This document shows positions 1 through 8,513 of a DNA stretch of 64,000 nucleotides, one piece after another. The stretch is from Streptomyces sp. NBRC 110028. Its GTDB lineage: Bacteria; Actinomycetota; Actinomycetes; Streptomycetales; Streptomycetaceae. The notes beneath the pieces were generated by a model. It saw only the letters and a list, made by a program, of their open reading frames with translations, was not told where the DNA came from and did not search any database. The DNA lies in the NCBI RefSeq assembly GCF_001417735.1, contig NZ_BBUZ01000034.1, positions 151,103 through 215,102 on the forward strand, written 5' to 3'. A program made the position numbers and the translations under genes. Numbering within the stretch: the stretch's first letter is position 1; each line of letters starts with the position of its first letter.

Positions 1-291
1 CAGATTTCTTCGACGCACCGCATCCTCCTCGCCCGATGGACGCTCCACCGTATCGACCGTGGGTCCGTCCGGCACAGGAGTCGCCATCAGCCGGTCGAGT
101 GAGACGTTCAGGAACGCGGCAAACCGCACCAGCGCGGCGTAGTCGAGCCGCATACGGCCGGACTCGATCCGGGAGACGGCCGACGCTGAGTAGCCACACG
201 ACTTGCCGACTTGCGCCTGGGTGAGCCGAGCGGCGCAGCGGGCACCGCGAAGGATCGATCCGATGTCAACGCTCGCTGAACCCATGTCCAT
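1..291 (-). CDS. XRE-family helix-turn-helix regulator (3' end outside window)
   Basis: The reading frame runs from an ATG at 291 leftwards off the window edge, so only the first 97 codons are present. Residues of about 10-70 have the Cro/C1 helix-turn-helix pattern, including a TQAQVGKSCGYSASAVSRIE stretch and the typical 'SRIESGRMRLDY' recognition-helix region. A strong AGGAGG ribosome binding site sits 6 bases before the start. It is divergent from the HATPase-precursor gene at 498, with an inverted repeat between them, so it is the obvious candidate regulator of the graspetide genes. That role is inferred. Whether a C-terminal sensor domain follows cannot be seen. Confidence 0.82.
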   Translation of the reverse strand, partial: MDMGSASVDIGSILRGARCAARLTQAQVGKSCGYSASAVSRIESGRMRLDYAALVRFAAFLNVSLDRLMATPVPDGPTVDTVERPSGEEDAVRRRNL

Positions 292-363
292 AGGTACCTC
301 CTGCGGAACAACGAGAGACACGACGCTAGGGGTACCGCAGGCGGGTGGGGAGGGCGCATGGAA

Positions 364-396
364 GCACGCCGTGTGCGGGTTCGGCACACGGCGTGC
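364..396. promoter_or_regulatory. Perfect 13-bp inverted repeat in divergent intergenic region
   Basis: GCACGCCGTGTGC at 364-376 and GCACACGGCGTGC at 384-396 are exact reverse complements around a 7-base centre. The repeat lies between two divergent genes (starts at 291 and 498), so it cannot terminate either of them. It is either an operator for the XRE regulator or a 5' leader hairpin of the rightward transcript. No clear -10/-35 pair was recognised next to it. Confidence 0.6.
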
Positions 397-497
397 AGAA
401 GGCCGCCTCATGCTCCCGCACGAGGTGGTGGCCCGCGATGGTGATGCCACGCCCGGCGGCAGGCCGGACATAGCCCACTCACCAGAAGGCCGACGAA

Positions 498-1196
498 ATG
501 ACCACGATGATGATCAGCAACCCCGCACCGCTCACCCTCACCGGCACAGGCCACCCGGCTTACTCCCAGTCGCTCCCGTGCACCGAGGAGTCCGTGGGCC
601 TCGCGCGCCTGTCCGTCTCCGCAACCCTGCGGGCCTGGGGACTGGAGGACCTGGTGGACGACGCTCGTCTGATCGTCTCGGAGCTGGCTACGAACGCGGT
701 CCGGCACGCCGCTCGCCACAACCCCGACCCCGAGCGGCGCGGCAACTTCCGCCTCAAGGTCGAACGCCCCAGCGATCGCCTGGTACGCGTCTCGACGTTC
801 GACCGGTCCCGGGCCATCCCCCGCGTCGTCGAGGCAGACGAGACGGCTGAGTCCGGGCGCGGCATGGCAGTGGTGGAAGCGCTCTCCTGCCGGTGGGGCA
901 TCGACCACAGGCCCTGGGGCAAGGGCGTCTGGGTCGAGTGCGCCATCCCGGGCCACCCCACCCCGCTCCGCCCGTGGGGCCTGCGCCGACTCGGCCCGTA
1001 CCCCACGGCGGCGGAGATGCCGATCACGACGGTCACCGTCGACCCGGACACCCAGATCGGTGTCTTCCGCGACCGTGACGGCCTGGTGGTCGAGATGGGC
1101 AAGCACGGCACCAGCTCCGCCACCTCGACATCGACCGTGACCAACCTGGACTCACGCAACGACGCGGGCTCCGACCAGGACTCCCAGCAGGACTGA
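498..1196 (+). CDS. tgmA: HATPase (RsbW-like) domain fused to graspetide precursor
   Basis: This is one continuous 232-residue frame with two unlike parts. Residues ~22-150 are a histidine-kinase-type ATPase of the anti-sigma-factor class common in Streptomyces. They carry an N box (SELATNAVRHA, 61-71), a G1-like box (SGRGMAVVEAL, 119-129) and the closing GKGVWVEC. Residues 151-232 read as an ATP-grasp-modified RiPP precursor: the leader motif RPWGLRRLGPYP (158-169), the VDPDTQ and DGLVVEMGKHGT blocks, then a Thr/Ser-rich and Asp-rich tail (about 204-232) that would be the core. The ATP-grasp ligase starts 8 bp downstream. The start at 498 follows an AGAAGG-like site. The only in-frame ATG that could yield a shorter precursor is Met123 (864), inside the ATPase G1 region and without a convincing ribosome binding site. 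The fusion could be a real fused gene or a collapsed pair. I know this precursor family only as stand-alone peptides. Confidence 0.8.
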   Translation: MTTMMISNPAPLTLTGTGHPAYSQSLPCTEESVGLARLSVSATLRAWGLEDLVDDARLIVSELATNAVRHAARHNPDPERRGNFRLKVERPSDRLVRVSTFDRSRAIPRVVEADETAESGRGMAVVEALSCRWGIDHRPWGKGVWVECAIPGHPTPLRPWGLRRLGPYPTAAEMPITTVTVDPDTQIGVFRDRDGLVVEMGKHGTSSATSTSTVTNLDSRNDAGSDQDSQQD

Positions 1197-1204
1197 CAGC
1201 CTCG

Positions 1205-2176
1205 ATGACCGACACGAAACCGGTCCTGGTGGTCACGGAACCGCTCGACATCACCGCCGACATGGTGATCACTCACCTCAACGAACGTGGTGTCCCAGTG
1301 ATCCGCTTCAATCCCGCGGATCTCCCGCTCGGGGAGCTGACGGTCTCGGCCCGGTTCGGCGGCTGCCCGGCTTCCACCCCGGTGGCCGGGCAGTTCCGTA
1401 CCCCGTCGAGGACCGCCGACCTGGAGCAGATACGAGCGGTGTACTGGCGCCGCCCCCTCTGGCCCGCCTTCGAACACCTGGACGCAGCCGACGCGCGCTA
1501 TGCCGCCGCGCAGGTCCGCCATGGGCTCGCGGGCGCCCTCTACGCCCTCGACGGCCCCCTGTGGGTCAACCACCCAACCCGCAACGCTGCGGCCGATCAC
1601 AAACCCAGCCAACTCGCCACCGCCGTACGCCTCGGCCTCACCGTGCCGACGACGCTGGTGACCAACGATCCCGAGGAAGCACGCAGGTTCATCGCCATAC
1701 ATGGGCGGGTCATCAGCAAGACACTGCGATGGACCCCGTACGAGCGAGACGGCATCGGTCTGACGAGCTGGGCCGAGCCGGTCACCGCCGATGAGGTGGA
1801 CGACACGGTGAGGGCGGCACCGCACCTGTTCCAGGCCCGCGTGGACAAAGTGGCCGACCTGCGGGTGCTGGTCGTCGGCCGACGGCCCTTCGCCGTCCGT
1901 ATCGATTCCGGTCTGCTGGACTGGCGCAAGGACTACTCCGCCCTGTCGTACAGCGTGGTAGACCTGCCGGATCGGCTGGAGAAAGCGCTACTCGCCTGCC
2001 TCGACCACTTCGGCCTCCCCTCCGGAAGCTTTGATCTCGCCCTCGACCGAGACGGCGAACCCCACTGGCTTGAGCTCAACCCGAACGGCCAATGGGGGTG
2101 GCTGGAGGAGAAGACCGGCCTGCCGATGGCCGCCGCCTTCGCCGACCTGCTCGCTCAAGGAGACAACCCCGCATGA
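1205..2176 (+). CDS. tgmB: ATP-grasp graspetide ligase (TgmB family)
   Basis: This 323-residue protein is of normal length for the family. Family hallmarks are VYWRRP (79-84) at the end of the N-terminal domain, a VNHPTRNAAADHKP stretch (121-134), the ATP-contacting ISKTLRW (170-176), and the metal-binding C-terminal ELNPNGQWGWLEE (290-302). Enzymes of this class use ATP to link Thr/Ser hydroxyls or Lys amines in a precursor peptide to Asp/Glu side chains, giving macrolactones or macrolactams. It lies 8 bp after the precursor-bearing gene and its stop overlaps the methyltransferase start (ATGA), so the three are almost certainly one translationally coupled operon. Confidence 0.92.
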   Translation: MTDTKPVLVVTEPLDITADMVITHLNERGVPVIRFNPADLPLGELTVSARFGGCPASTPVAGQFRTPSRTADLEQIRAVYWRRPLWPAFEHLDAADARYAAAQVRHGLAGALYALDGPLWVNHPTRNAAADHKPSQLATAVRLGLTVPTTLVTNDPEEARRFIAIHGRVISKTLRWTPYERDGIGLTSWAEPVTADEVDDTVRAAPHLFQARVDKVADLRVLVVGRRPFAVRIDSGLLDWRKDYSALSYSVVDLPDRLEKALLACLDHFGLPSGSFDLALDRDGEPHWLELNPNGQWGWLEEKTGLPMAAAFADLLAQGDNPA

Positions 2177-3348
2177 CGCCCGATACCGCACCTGAACGGC
2201 GCGCCCTCGCCGACCGACTCCGTGAGGCCGGAGTCCTCGCCCACTCGTCGTGGCGCGCGGCGGTCGACGCCGTACCCCGGGAACTGTTCCTCCACCCCGG
2301 CGTGTTCCTGCCCACCGACGACGGACGCTGGCGGCCCGTCACCGCCCTCGGCACCGGCCCGGAGGAATGGTCCAGGATCGCCTACCGCGACGAGTCCCTG
2401 GTGACACAACTGGACGGGCACCTCACCGCCGACCAGGCCTCCGAGCCCGTCCCCGGCGTGCCCACGTCGTCGTCCACCACGCCCGTGACGGTCGTCGGCA
2501 TGCTCGAGGCCCTGGACGTCGAGGACCGTCACACCGCGCTGGAGATCGGCACCGGTACCGGCTACTCCACCGCGCTGATGTGCCACCGGCTCGGAGAGGA
2601 CAACGTCACCACGGTCGAAGTGGACCCCGGCGTGGCCGCCCGCGCGGACGCCGCCCTGGAAGCCGCCGGATACTCCACCTGGACCATGACCGGGGACGGG
2701 CTCCTCGGCCATCCCCGCCGCGCCCCCTACGACCGGGTCATCGCCACATGCGCGGTACGCCGCGTCCCCCACGTCTGGGTACGTCAGACCACGCCGGGCG
2801 GCGTCATCCTCGCCACTCTCGCCCCCGGCTCGTGGGCGTACGGCACCGGCCTCGCCAAGATCACCGTGAACCGCGACGGCACGGCCGAGGGGCGGATCAT
2901 CGGGAAGTCGTCATTCATGCAGGCCCGCTCCCAGGCCGCCGTCCCGCTCGCCGGGGACCTGTCGGCACGTACCGCCTACGCCGACAGCGAGCGCGAGGCG
3001 AAGGTGCCGCCGACGCTGCTGGACGAATGGATGCCCGCCTTCCTCGCCCAGCTCGCCGCGCCCGGCGCCCAGCTCGTGCGTGCCAGCCAGGACGACGGCA
3101 TCCAGCAACTCTACGTATTCGATGCCGACCGCGAATCCTTCGCCGCGTTCGCCGAGAACGGCTCCGGCTGGACCGTCCGGCAGGGCGGCCCCGTGGCGCT
3201 GTGGGACGACATCGAGCAATCGCTCATCGCCTGGCAGGACGCCGGGCGCCCCGGCATCGACACCGTGCGGCTCCGCGTCACCCGCCGCTCCCACAGGTAC
3301 CGGATCGGCGACCGGCCCGCGTTGCGCTGGGAGCACCGCATCGCCTGA
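2173..3348 (+). CDS. tgmC: PIMT-like O-methyltransferase of the graspetide cluster (TgmC)
   Basis: This is a 391-residue protein starting at the ATG that overlaps the tgmB stop. The Rossmann SAM motif is EIGTGTG (124-130), and the VPTSSSTTP stretch (97-104) occupies the place of the active-site loop of protein-L-isoaspartate methyltransferases. It is longer than housekeeping PIMT (about 210 aa) by a C-terminal extension of about 150 residues, which is typical of this maturase-associated family. In the characterised graspetide fuscimiditide, such a methyltransferase esterifies a core Asp that then closes to an aspartimide. By analogy the product here may carry an aspartimide. That is inferred, not shown. 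Confidence 0.88.
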   Translation: MTPDTAPERRALADRLREAGVLAHSSWRAAVDAVPRELFLHPGVFLPTDDGRWRPVTALGTGPEEWSRIAYRDESLVTQLDGHLTADQASEPVPGVPTSSSTTPVTVVGMLEALDVEDRHTALEIGTGTGYSTALMCHRLGEDNVTTVEVDPGVAARADAALEAAGYSTWTMTGDGLLGHPRRAPYDRVIATCAVRRVPHVWVRQTTPGGVILATLAPGSWAYGTGLAKITVNRDGTAEGRIIGKSSFMQARSQAAVPLAGDLSARTAYADSEREAKVPPTLLDEWMPAFLAQLAAPGAQLVRASQDDGIQQLYVFDADRESFAAFAENGSGWTVRQGGPVALWDDIEQSLIAWQDAGRPGIDTVRLRVTRRSHRYRIGDRPALRWEHRIA

Positions 3349-3450
3349 GCGAACATCGGCCGTGATGGCGTGAACGGGTCTCTCTCCTCAGCCACGACTA
3401 CCGCTACCCTCCCCGGGCAACCTACGCGAACCAGGCCACCGGGGGAGCCC

Positions 3451-3903
3451 ATGCGTATCGGTTTGACCGTCCGTGCCGACGAGCGGGACCCGTCTCCGGG
3501 CGCGGACACCGCCGGTGCCGGGCCCGACGATCTGCGACGTTGGCTGGCCGGTCAGCCGGGGCTGCGTGGCAGGGTGCGCAGGGCCACCGACTCCGGTCCG
3601 CCGCCGGGGGCCATGGGCGCGGGGACGGACGTGGTCCTCGCGCTGCTGGAGCCCGGGGGTGTCGCCACGGTGCTGGCCGGGGCCGTGGTGGCCTGGTTGC
3701 AGACCCGCCGTGGGAGCCGGACCGTCACCATCACGCGCCCCGACGGTACGGAGATCTCCGTGAGCTCCACGGAGGTCGGGCCGCTCGACGCACAACAGGC
3801 GGGTGAGCTGGCGGCGCGGCTCGCGGCCGCCCTCGAACCGGAGGCGGGTGCCCCGGAGGCCGGAGGCGGGGAGCCGTCCGACGGTGTGCCACCGGCGTCA
3901 TGA
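3451..3903 (+). CDS. EACC1-type effector-associated constant component
   Basis: The start at 3451 is chosen because GGGGGAG sits 3-8 bases before it. It gives a 150-residue protein; longer in-frame starts exist but lack such a site. The N-terminal part begins with a beta strand (MRIGLTVRA) followed by an LRRWLAGQPGLRGRV segment. A hydrophobic, probably membrane-spanning helix follows (VLALLEPGGVATVLAGAVVAWLQ), then a beta-rich end with TVTITRPDGTEI. This is the layout of the 'effector-associated constant component 1' family defined in analyses of NTP-dependent conflict systems by the Aravind group. The stop overlaps the next start (ATGA), so it is coupled to the caspase-NTPase gene. Confidence 0.72.
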   Translation: MRIGLTVRADERDPSPGADTAGAGPDDLRRWLAGQPGLRGRVRRATDSGPPPGAMGAGTDVVLALLEPGGVATVLAGAVVAWLQTRRGSRTVTITRPDGTEISVSSTEVGPLDAQQAGELAARLAAALEPEAGAPEAGGGEPSDGVPPAS

Positions 3904-6900
3904 CCGGCACCCGGCCCCTGCCCGGCATGCCCCCGTCCCCGACCGGGCTGGCCGCGCCGGGGGCGCGTGCGGTGCTGGTCGGGACCGGTGAGCATGTGGC
4001 GGGCTCCGCGCTGCCGCCCTTGCCGAGCGTCGGGACCACGCTGGAGGACCTGGAGCGGGTGCTGCGCGACGTCTGCGGCATGGCACACGTGCACCGGGTC
4101 GCGGCGGGCGCCGGGCAGGCGGAGATCGTGGCCGCCGTGGAGGACGCCGTCGCCGAAGCCACCGGGCCGGTGCTCTTCGCGTACGTGGGCCACGGCATCC
4201 TCGGCCCGGGGGACGAGCTGTATCTCGCCACCCATGCCAGTCCGGCCGACGACCGGATTTCCGGCTCCGTTCCCTACCGGACCGTCAAGGATCTGCTCGG
4301 CGGGGCCCTGGGCGGCAGCGTGGTCGTGCTCGACTGCTGCTTCTCCGGCCGTGCCACGGCCCCGGGCGGACGCGAACGCAGCCCCTACGCCTCCGCACGC
4401 CCGGACGGCAGCTTCCTGCTCACCTCCGCCTCGCAGTTCGCGCTCTCCTTCGCCCCCGAGGGCGCCCGGCACACGCTGTTCAGCGGGCAGCTGCTGCGGC
4501 TGCTGGAGAACGGCGACCCGGGCGGCCCGCCCTGGCTGACGGTGGACTACCTGCACGGAGCGCTGGACCGCGCGTTCCGGGACGGGCCGGTACGTCCGCA
4601 CGGGCAGAGCGAGGGCAGGCTCGGCGGGCTCGTGGTGGCCCGCAACGCCGCCTACCGCACCGACGCGGTGGCGTCCGGCGAGCCACCGGCCGATGTGCCG
4701 TGCCCGTACCCGGGCATGCGGTCGTTCGGGGCGGCCGACCAGGAATGGTTCTTCGGGCGGGAAGAGCTGACCGCGCAGCTCGTGGCGGCCGTGTGCGACC
4801 CGGCACGGGACCGCCCGGTCGTGCTCGTGGGCGCGTCGGGCTCGGGCAAGTCGTCGCTGCTGGGCGCTGGGATGCTGGCGGCTCTGGAGGCCCGGCACGG
4901 TGCCGGAACGGAGACGGTCCCCTGGCCCGCGCTGCTGCTGTCGGCGCCCGGAGCCGATCCGCTGGAAGCCCTCGCCGCACGCTGGGCGCAGATCACGGGG
5001 CAGCGGCGGGAGATGGTGCGGGAAGCCTTCGAGGACGGGCGGTTCCCCGGTCCGGAGCCCGGCCGCCGGGCCTGCCGGCTGCTCGTGGTCGACCAGTTCG
5101 AGGAGGTCTTCACCCGCTGCGAGGACGCCGGCCGGCGAAGCCGCTTCATCCGGCTGCTGTGCGGGCAGCACGGCGGTCCGGGCGACCGGCCCAGGGTGGT
5201 CCTGGCGCTGCGCGCCGACCACTACGGCGACTGCCTGGCCCACCCGGAGCTGGTCGACGCCCTGGACCACGGGCAATTCACCGTGGCGCCGATGGACCTG
5301 GACACCCTCCGCGCCGCGATCGAGCGCCCGGCCGCGCGGGCGGGCCTCACTCTGGAGGACGGTCTCGTCGACCGGCTGCTGTCGGACCTGCGCCGGGGCG
5401 GCGGGGCCCCGGGTGGGGCGCGGGGCGCGGCGGCCCCGTTCCTCGCCCATGTCCTCGTGGAGACGTGGCGGGAGCGCAGCGGAACGGTCCTGACCCTGGC
5501 CGGTTACCAGCGCACCGGCGGGATCTGGCAGTCCGTGACCACCTCGACCGACACGCTGTACCAGGCGTTGGGGGAACCCCAGCGGCACATCCTGCGCCGT
5601 CTGCTGCTGAGCATGGTGCACCTCACCCCGGCCGGTGAGGTGGTGCGCCGTGAGGTCGCCCCGGCGGACCTGCCGGCGGAAGGAAGCGCCGAGGGCGTAC
5701 GGACCGTCTGGGACCATCTGGTCCGGACCCGGCTGGTCACGGTCGATCACGACGGTGCGCGGTTCTCCCACGACGCGTTGCTGCACGCCTGGCCCGAGCT
5801 GCGGTCGTGGATCCGCGACGCCCACGCCGACCTGCTGGAGCACCAGCGGCTCGCGGAGTCGGCCGCCGTCTGGAAGGAGCACGACCGCGACCCCCACTAC
5901 CTCTACACCGGTTCGCAGCTGGCCCAGGCGCGCGGACGCCTGGACCCGGACCGCCCCGGGCACACCCCCGGCATCGCGCTCACCGCCGTCGAGCGGGAGT
6001 TCCTGACGGCCGGGGCCGAGGCCGCGCGGCGCGGCCGCCGGCTGCGCATGCTGTGGCGCGGCGTGGCCGCCTGCGTGGCACTGCTGCTCGTCGCGATCGG
6101 CACGGTGGCGTACGTCGAACGGAGCGAATCGAGGAAGCGGGCGGACGAGTTGGCCTCCAAGCGCGTCGCCGCCCAGGCCGACTCCCTGCGGGACGAGGAC
6201 CCGGCGACGGCGCTCGACCTGAGCCTGGCCGCCTACCGCCGCTCCCCCACCGTCGACGCGCGGTCCGCCGTGGTCCAGTCGGCGTTCTCCCTCACCCCGC
6301 CGGTGCCCCTACGGGGGCACTCCAGCGAGGTGATCAACCTCGCGTACCGGGCGGACGGAAAGGTGCTGGCCAGCTCCTCGACCGATCACACGGTCCGCCT
6401 GTGGCGCACGGCCAACCCTTACCGCCCGGCCCCGGGTTCCGTGCTGAAGGTGGGCGGTCCCCCGGCCCTCGCCTGGCATCCGGACGGCCGTCACCTCACC
6501 GCGAGCACCAGGGAGGCGCTGTACGTCTGGGACGCCCGCGACGCCCGGCACCCCCGGCGCGTCGCCCGGGTGCCGGTGCGTGACGGCCGCGTCTTCGCGG
6601 CGGCCTTCAGCCCGGACGGCCGTACGCTGGCGGTCGGCTCGGAGCACGGCCGGGTGTGGTTCTGGGACCTGCGCGACCCCCGGCGGCCGGTCCGCACCGT
6701 GGCGGCGGGATCGAGGCGCGGAAAGCCCGTGGAAGCCATCGCGTTCCAGCCCGGCGGCAAGGTCATGGCCACGGCGGTGGGAGACGGCAGCGTGCAGCTG
6801 TGGAACACCGCCGGGGCACACCGCCCGAAGCCGGGCGCGGTCATCCGCGACGCCCGCGTGCTGTCCCTGGCCTTCAGCCCGGACGGACGGCGGCTGGCGG

Positions 6901-8423
6901 GCGGCGGGGTGTCGGGTGAGGTTGCCGTCTGGAAGGTGACCGACCCGGAGCGCCCCCACAGATACCTCGGCACGGGGCCGGTCACCGAGAAGGTGCTGAC
7001 GTCGATCGCCTTCAGCCCGGACGGGCAGTACGCGGCGGCCTCCTCGTACGACGGCAGGCCGCACCTGTTCAGGGTGCGTGACGACACGTACACCTCCGAT
7101 CCGCTGCTGGAGGTGACCGCGCTGCCGCGCATGGGCAAGGCCGCCGAGAGGGACCTGTCCCTCGCCTTCCGCCCGGACGGACGCGGCATCGCCGTCGGCG
7201 GCTCCGACGGCCTGGTCCACCTGTGGAACCCGCCACCGAACTCGGTTCCCGGCACCACCGACGTGGCCGGATCGGTCAGCGGCTCCGCCTCGGACCGGCA
7301 GGGCCGGTTCATCGTCACCTCGACCGGCGAACGTACGCGCGTCTGGCGGCTCGGCGAACCGGGCACGCCTCCGGCCGAGGCCGCCGCGTTCCCCCGGCCC
7401 TGGAACAAGGCGCGCTTCCTGCCGGGGGGACACACGTTGATCGCCCAGACCTCGGACTGGAAGCGGCTGCGGCTCTGGGATTTCCGGGGCGGCCGGCTGC
7501 GCCCCGGGTACGAGTTCCGCACCGCGGCGCCCACGGATCGCTCCATGACCTTCGCCGTCGCCTCCGAGGGTGGTCTGCTGGCGGTGGCCGACCCGTCCAC
7601 GCGCACCGCGACCCTCTGGGACGTCCACGGCGCGGCGCGGCCGAAGCGGCTGAGCAGCCTGCCCGTGCCCGAGGACGGGTTCAGCCTTGCCTTCTCCGGT
7701 GGCGCCCGGGTCTTCGCCGTGCTGTCCTCCTCGGGCCAGCTGTGGGATCTCGCCGATCCCCGGCATCCGCGGCGCATGTCCCGGGTCGGTGCCGACGGCA
7801 AGGACGTGCCCATGGCGGTCAGTTCGAGCGACGGACGGCGGGTACTGGTCACCGACCCCGGCGAGCACGGGGCGAAGCGGGCCCATGTGTGGTCCGTGTC
7901 CGCGCGGGGCAAGGCACGCCGGATCGGCACGGTCGACGCGGAAAGCCTGACGCTCCGCCTCGTCTCCGGCCGTCTGCTGGCGGGCATCTCCTCATCCGGA
8001 CGGCCGGCCCTGTGGTCCCTGGACCGCCCGGGGACCACGGTCCCCCTGCCGGGACCGCTCGGCGCCATGGAGGACCTCACCTCCGACGGCACCCTGCTGG
8101 TCTCGTGGAAGAAGTACGGGGGGCTGGCGCTGTGGCGGCTGGCGAAGGAGGACTCGCCGCCCGGCGCCGCGGAACTCCTGGCCCTCACGTCCGAGTCCGA
8201 GGCGGTGGCCGTCAAGGACTTCACGGAGCAGGGGGACGCCATGGTCGTGTCCCCGGACAGCCAATTCTCCTCGCCGGCCGCGCTGGGAGGGGGAACGGTC
8301 CTGGTGGACGTCGACCTCCCGCGGCTGGTCGACACACTCTGCTCGGTCCGCACCACGGTGACCTCCGAAGACCGCTGGCACCGGCTCTTCCCCGACCTCG
8401 ACTACCGGGACCCCTGCCCCTGA
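3900..8423 (+). CDS. Caspase - STAND NTPase - WD40 conflict/death effector
   Basis: This is a 1507-residue multidomain protein. A C14 caspase-like domain (~20-255) has the catalytic pair His98 in YVGHGI and Cys147 in LDCCFSG. A STAND-type NTPase follows, with Walker A GASGSGKSS (311-319) and Walker B LLVVDQFEEVF (394-404). A helical region, a single membrane helix (about 718-738), and WD40 repeats from ~805 to ~1450 complete it; the repeats carry many 'AFSPDG' and 'VxLW' strands. The design fits a sensor-switch-effector: the WD40 propeller recognises a trigger, the NTPase oligomerises, and the caspase cleaves targets, leading to dormancy or cell death, often as phage defence. The trigger and substrate are unknown. 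All catalytic residues I looked for are present, so it appears intact. Confidence 0.88.
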   Translation: MTGTRPLPGMPPSPTGLAAPGARAVLVGTGEHVAGSALPPLPSVGTTLEDLERVLRDVCGMAHVHRVAAGAGQAEIVAAVEDAVAEATGPVLFAYVGHGILGPGDELYLATHASPADDRISGSVPYRTVKDLLGGALGGSVVVLDCCFSGRATAPGGRERSPYASARPDGSFLLTSASQFALSFAPEGARHTLFSGQLLRLLENGDPGGPPWLTVDYLHGALDRAFRDGPVRPHGQSEGRLGGLVVARNAAYRTDAVASGEPPADVPCPYPGMRSFGAADQEWFFGREELTAQLVAAVCDPARDRPVVLVGASGSGKSSLLGAGMLAALEARHGAGTETVPWPALLLSAPGADPLEALAARWAQITGQRREMVREAFEDGRFPGPEPGRRACRLLVVDQFEEVFTRCEDAGRRSRFIRLLCGQHGGPGDRPRVVLALRADHYGDCLAHPELVDALDHGQFTVAPMDLDTLRAAIERPAARAGLTLEDGLVDRLLSDLRRGGGAPGGARGAAAPFLAHVLVETWRERSGTVLTLAGYQRTGGIWQSVTTSTDTLYQALGEPQRHILRRLLLSMVHLTPAGEVVRREVAPADLPAEGSAEGVRTVWDHLVRTRLVTVDHDGARFSHDALLHAWPELRSWIRDAHADLLEHQRLAESAAVWKEHDRDPHYLYTGSQLAQARGRLDPDRPGHTPGIALTAVEREFLTAGAEAARRGRRLRMLWRGVAACVALLLVAIGTVAYVERSESRKRADELASKRVAAQADSLRDEDPATALDLSLAAYRRSPTVDARSAVVQSAFSLTPPVPLRGHSSEVINLAYRADGKVLASSSTDHTVRLWRTANPYRPAPGSVLKVGGPPALAWHPDGRHLTASTREALYVWDARDARHPRRVARVPVRDGRVFAAAFSPDGRTLAVGSEHGRVWFWDLRDPRRPVRTVAAGSRRGKPVEAIAFQPGGKVMATAVGDGSVQLWNTAGAHRPKPGAVIRDARVLSLAFSPDGRRLAGGGVSGEVAVWKVTDPERPHRYLGTGPVTEKVLTSIAFSPDGQYAAASSYDGRPHLFRVRDDTYTSDPLLEVTALPRMGKAAERDLSLAFRPDGRGIAVGGSDGLVHLWNPPPNSVPGTTDVAGSVSGSASDRQGRFIVTSTGERTRVWRLGEPGTPPAEAAAFPRPWNKARFLPGGHTLIAQTSDWKRLRLWDFRGGRLRPGYEFRTAAPTDRSMTFAVASEGGLLAVADPSTRTATLWDVHGAARPKRLSSLPVPEDGFSLAFSGGARVFAVLSSSGQLWDLADPRHPRRMSRVGADGKDVPMAVSSSDGRRVLVTDPGEHGAKRAHVWSVSARGKARRIGTVDAESLTLRLVSGRLLAGISSSGRPALWSLDRPGTTVPLPGPLGAMEDLTSDGTLLVSWKKYGGLALWRLAKEDSPPGAAELLALTSESEAVAVKDFTEQGDAMVVSPDSQFSSPAALGGGTVLVDVDLPRLVDTLCSVRTTVTSEDRWHRLFPDLDYRDPCP

Positions 8424-8431
8424 CGGTCCCG

Positions 8432-8461
8432 GCCCGGGGAACGAAGAGCGATGCCCCGGGC
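8432..8461. terminator. Possible terminator hairpin after the caspase gene
   Basis: GCCCGGGG at 8432-8439 pairs exactly with CCCCGGGC at 8454-8461 around a 14-base loop, 9 bases after the caspase-NTPase stop. The convergent TetR gene ends at 8514, so the hairpin could serve both. The loop is long and there is no T run, so confidence is modest. Confidence 0.4.
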
Positions 8462-8513
8462 AGGCAGCGGCGGGGCCCGGGGCCCCGGCCGCGTGCCCGC
8501 CGGGGATGGTGGG

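Noticed and set aside
3552..5963. 803-codon open frame on the - strand
   Set aside because: Shadow of the caspase-NTPase gene, whose active-site motifs are unambiguous on the + strand.
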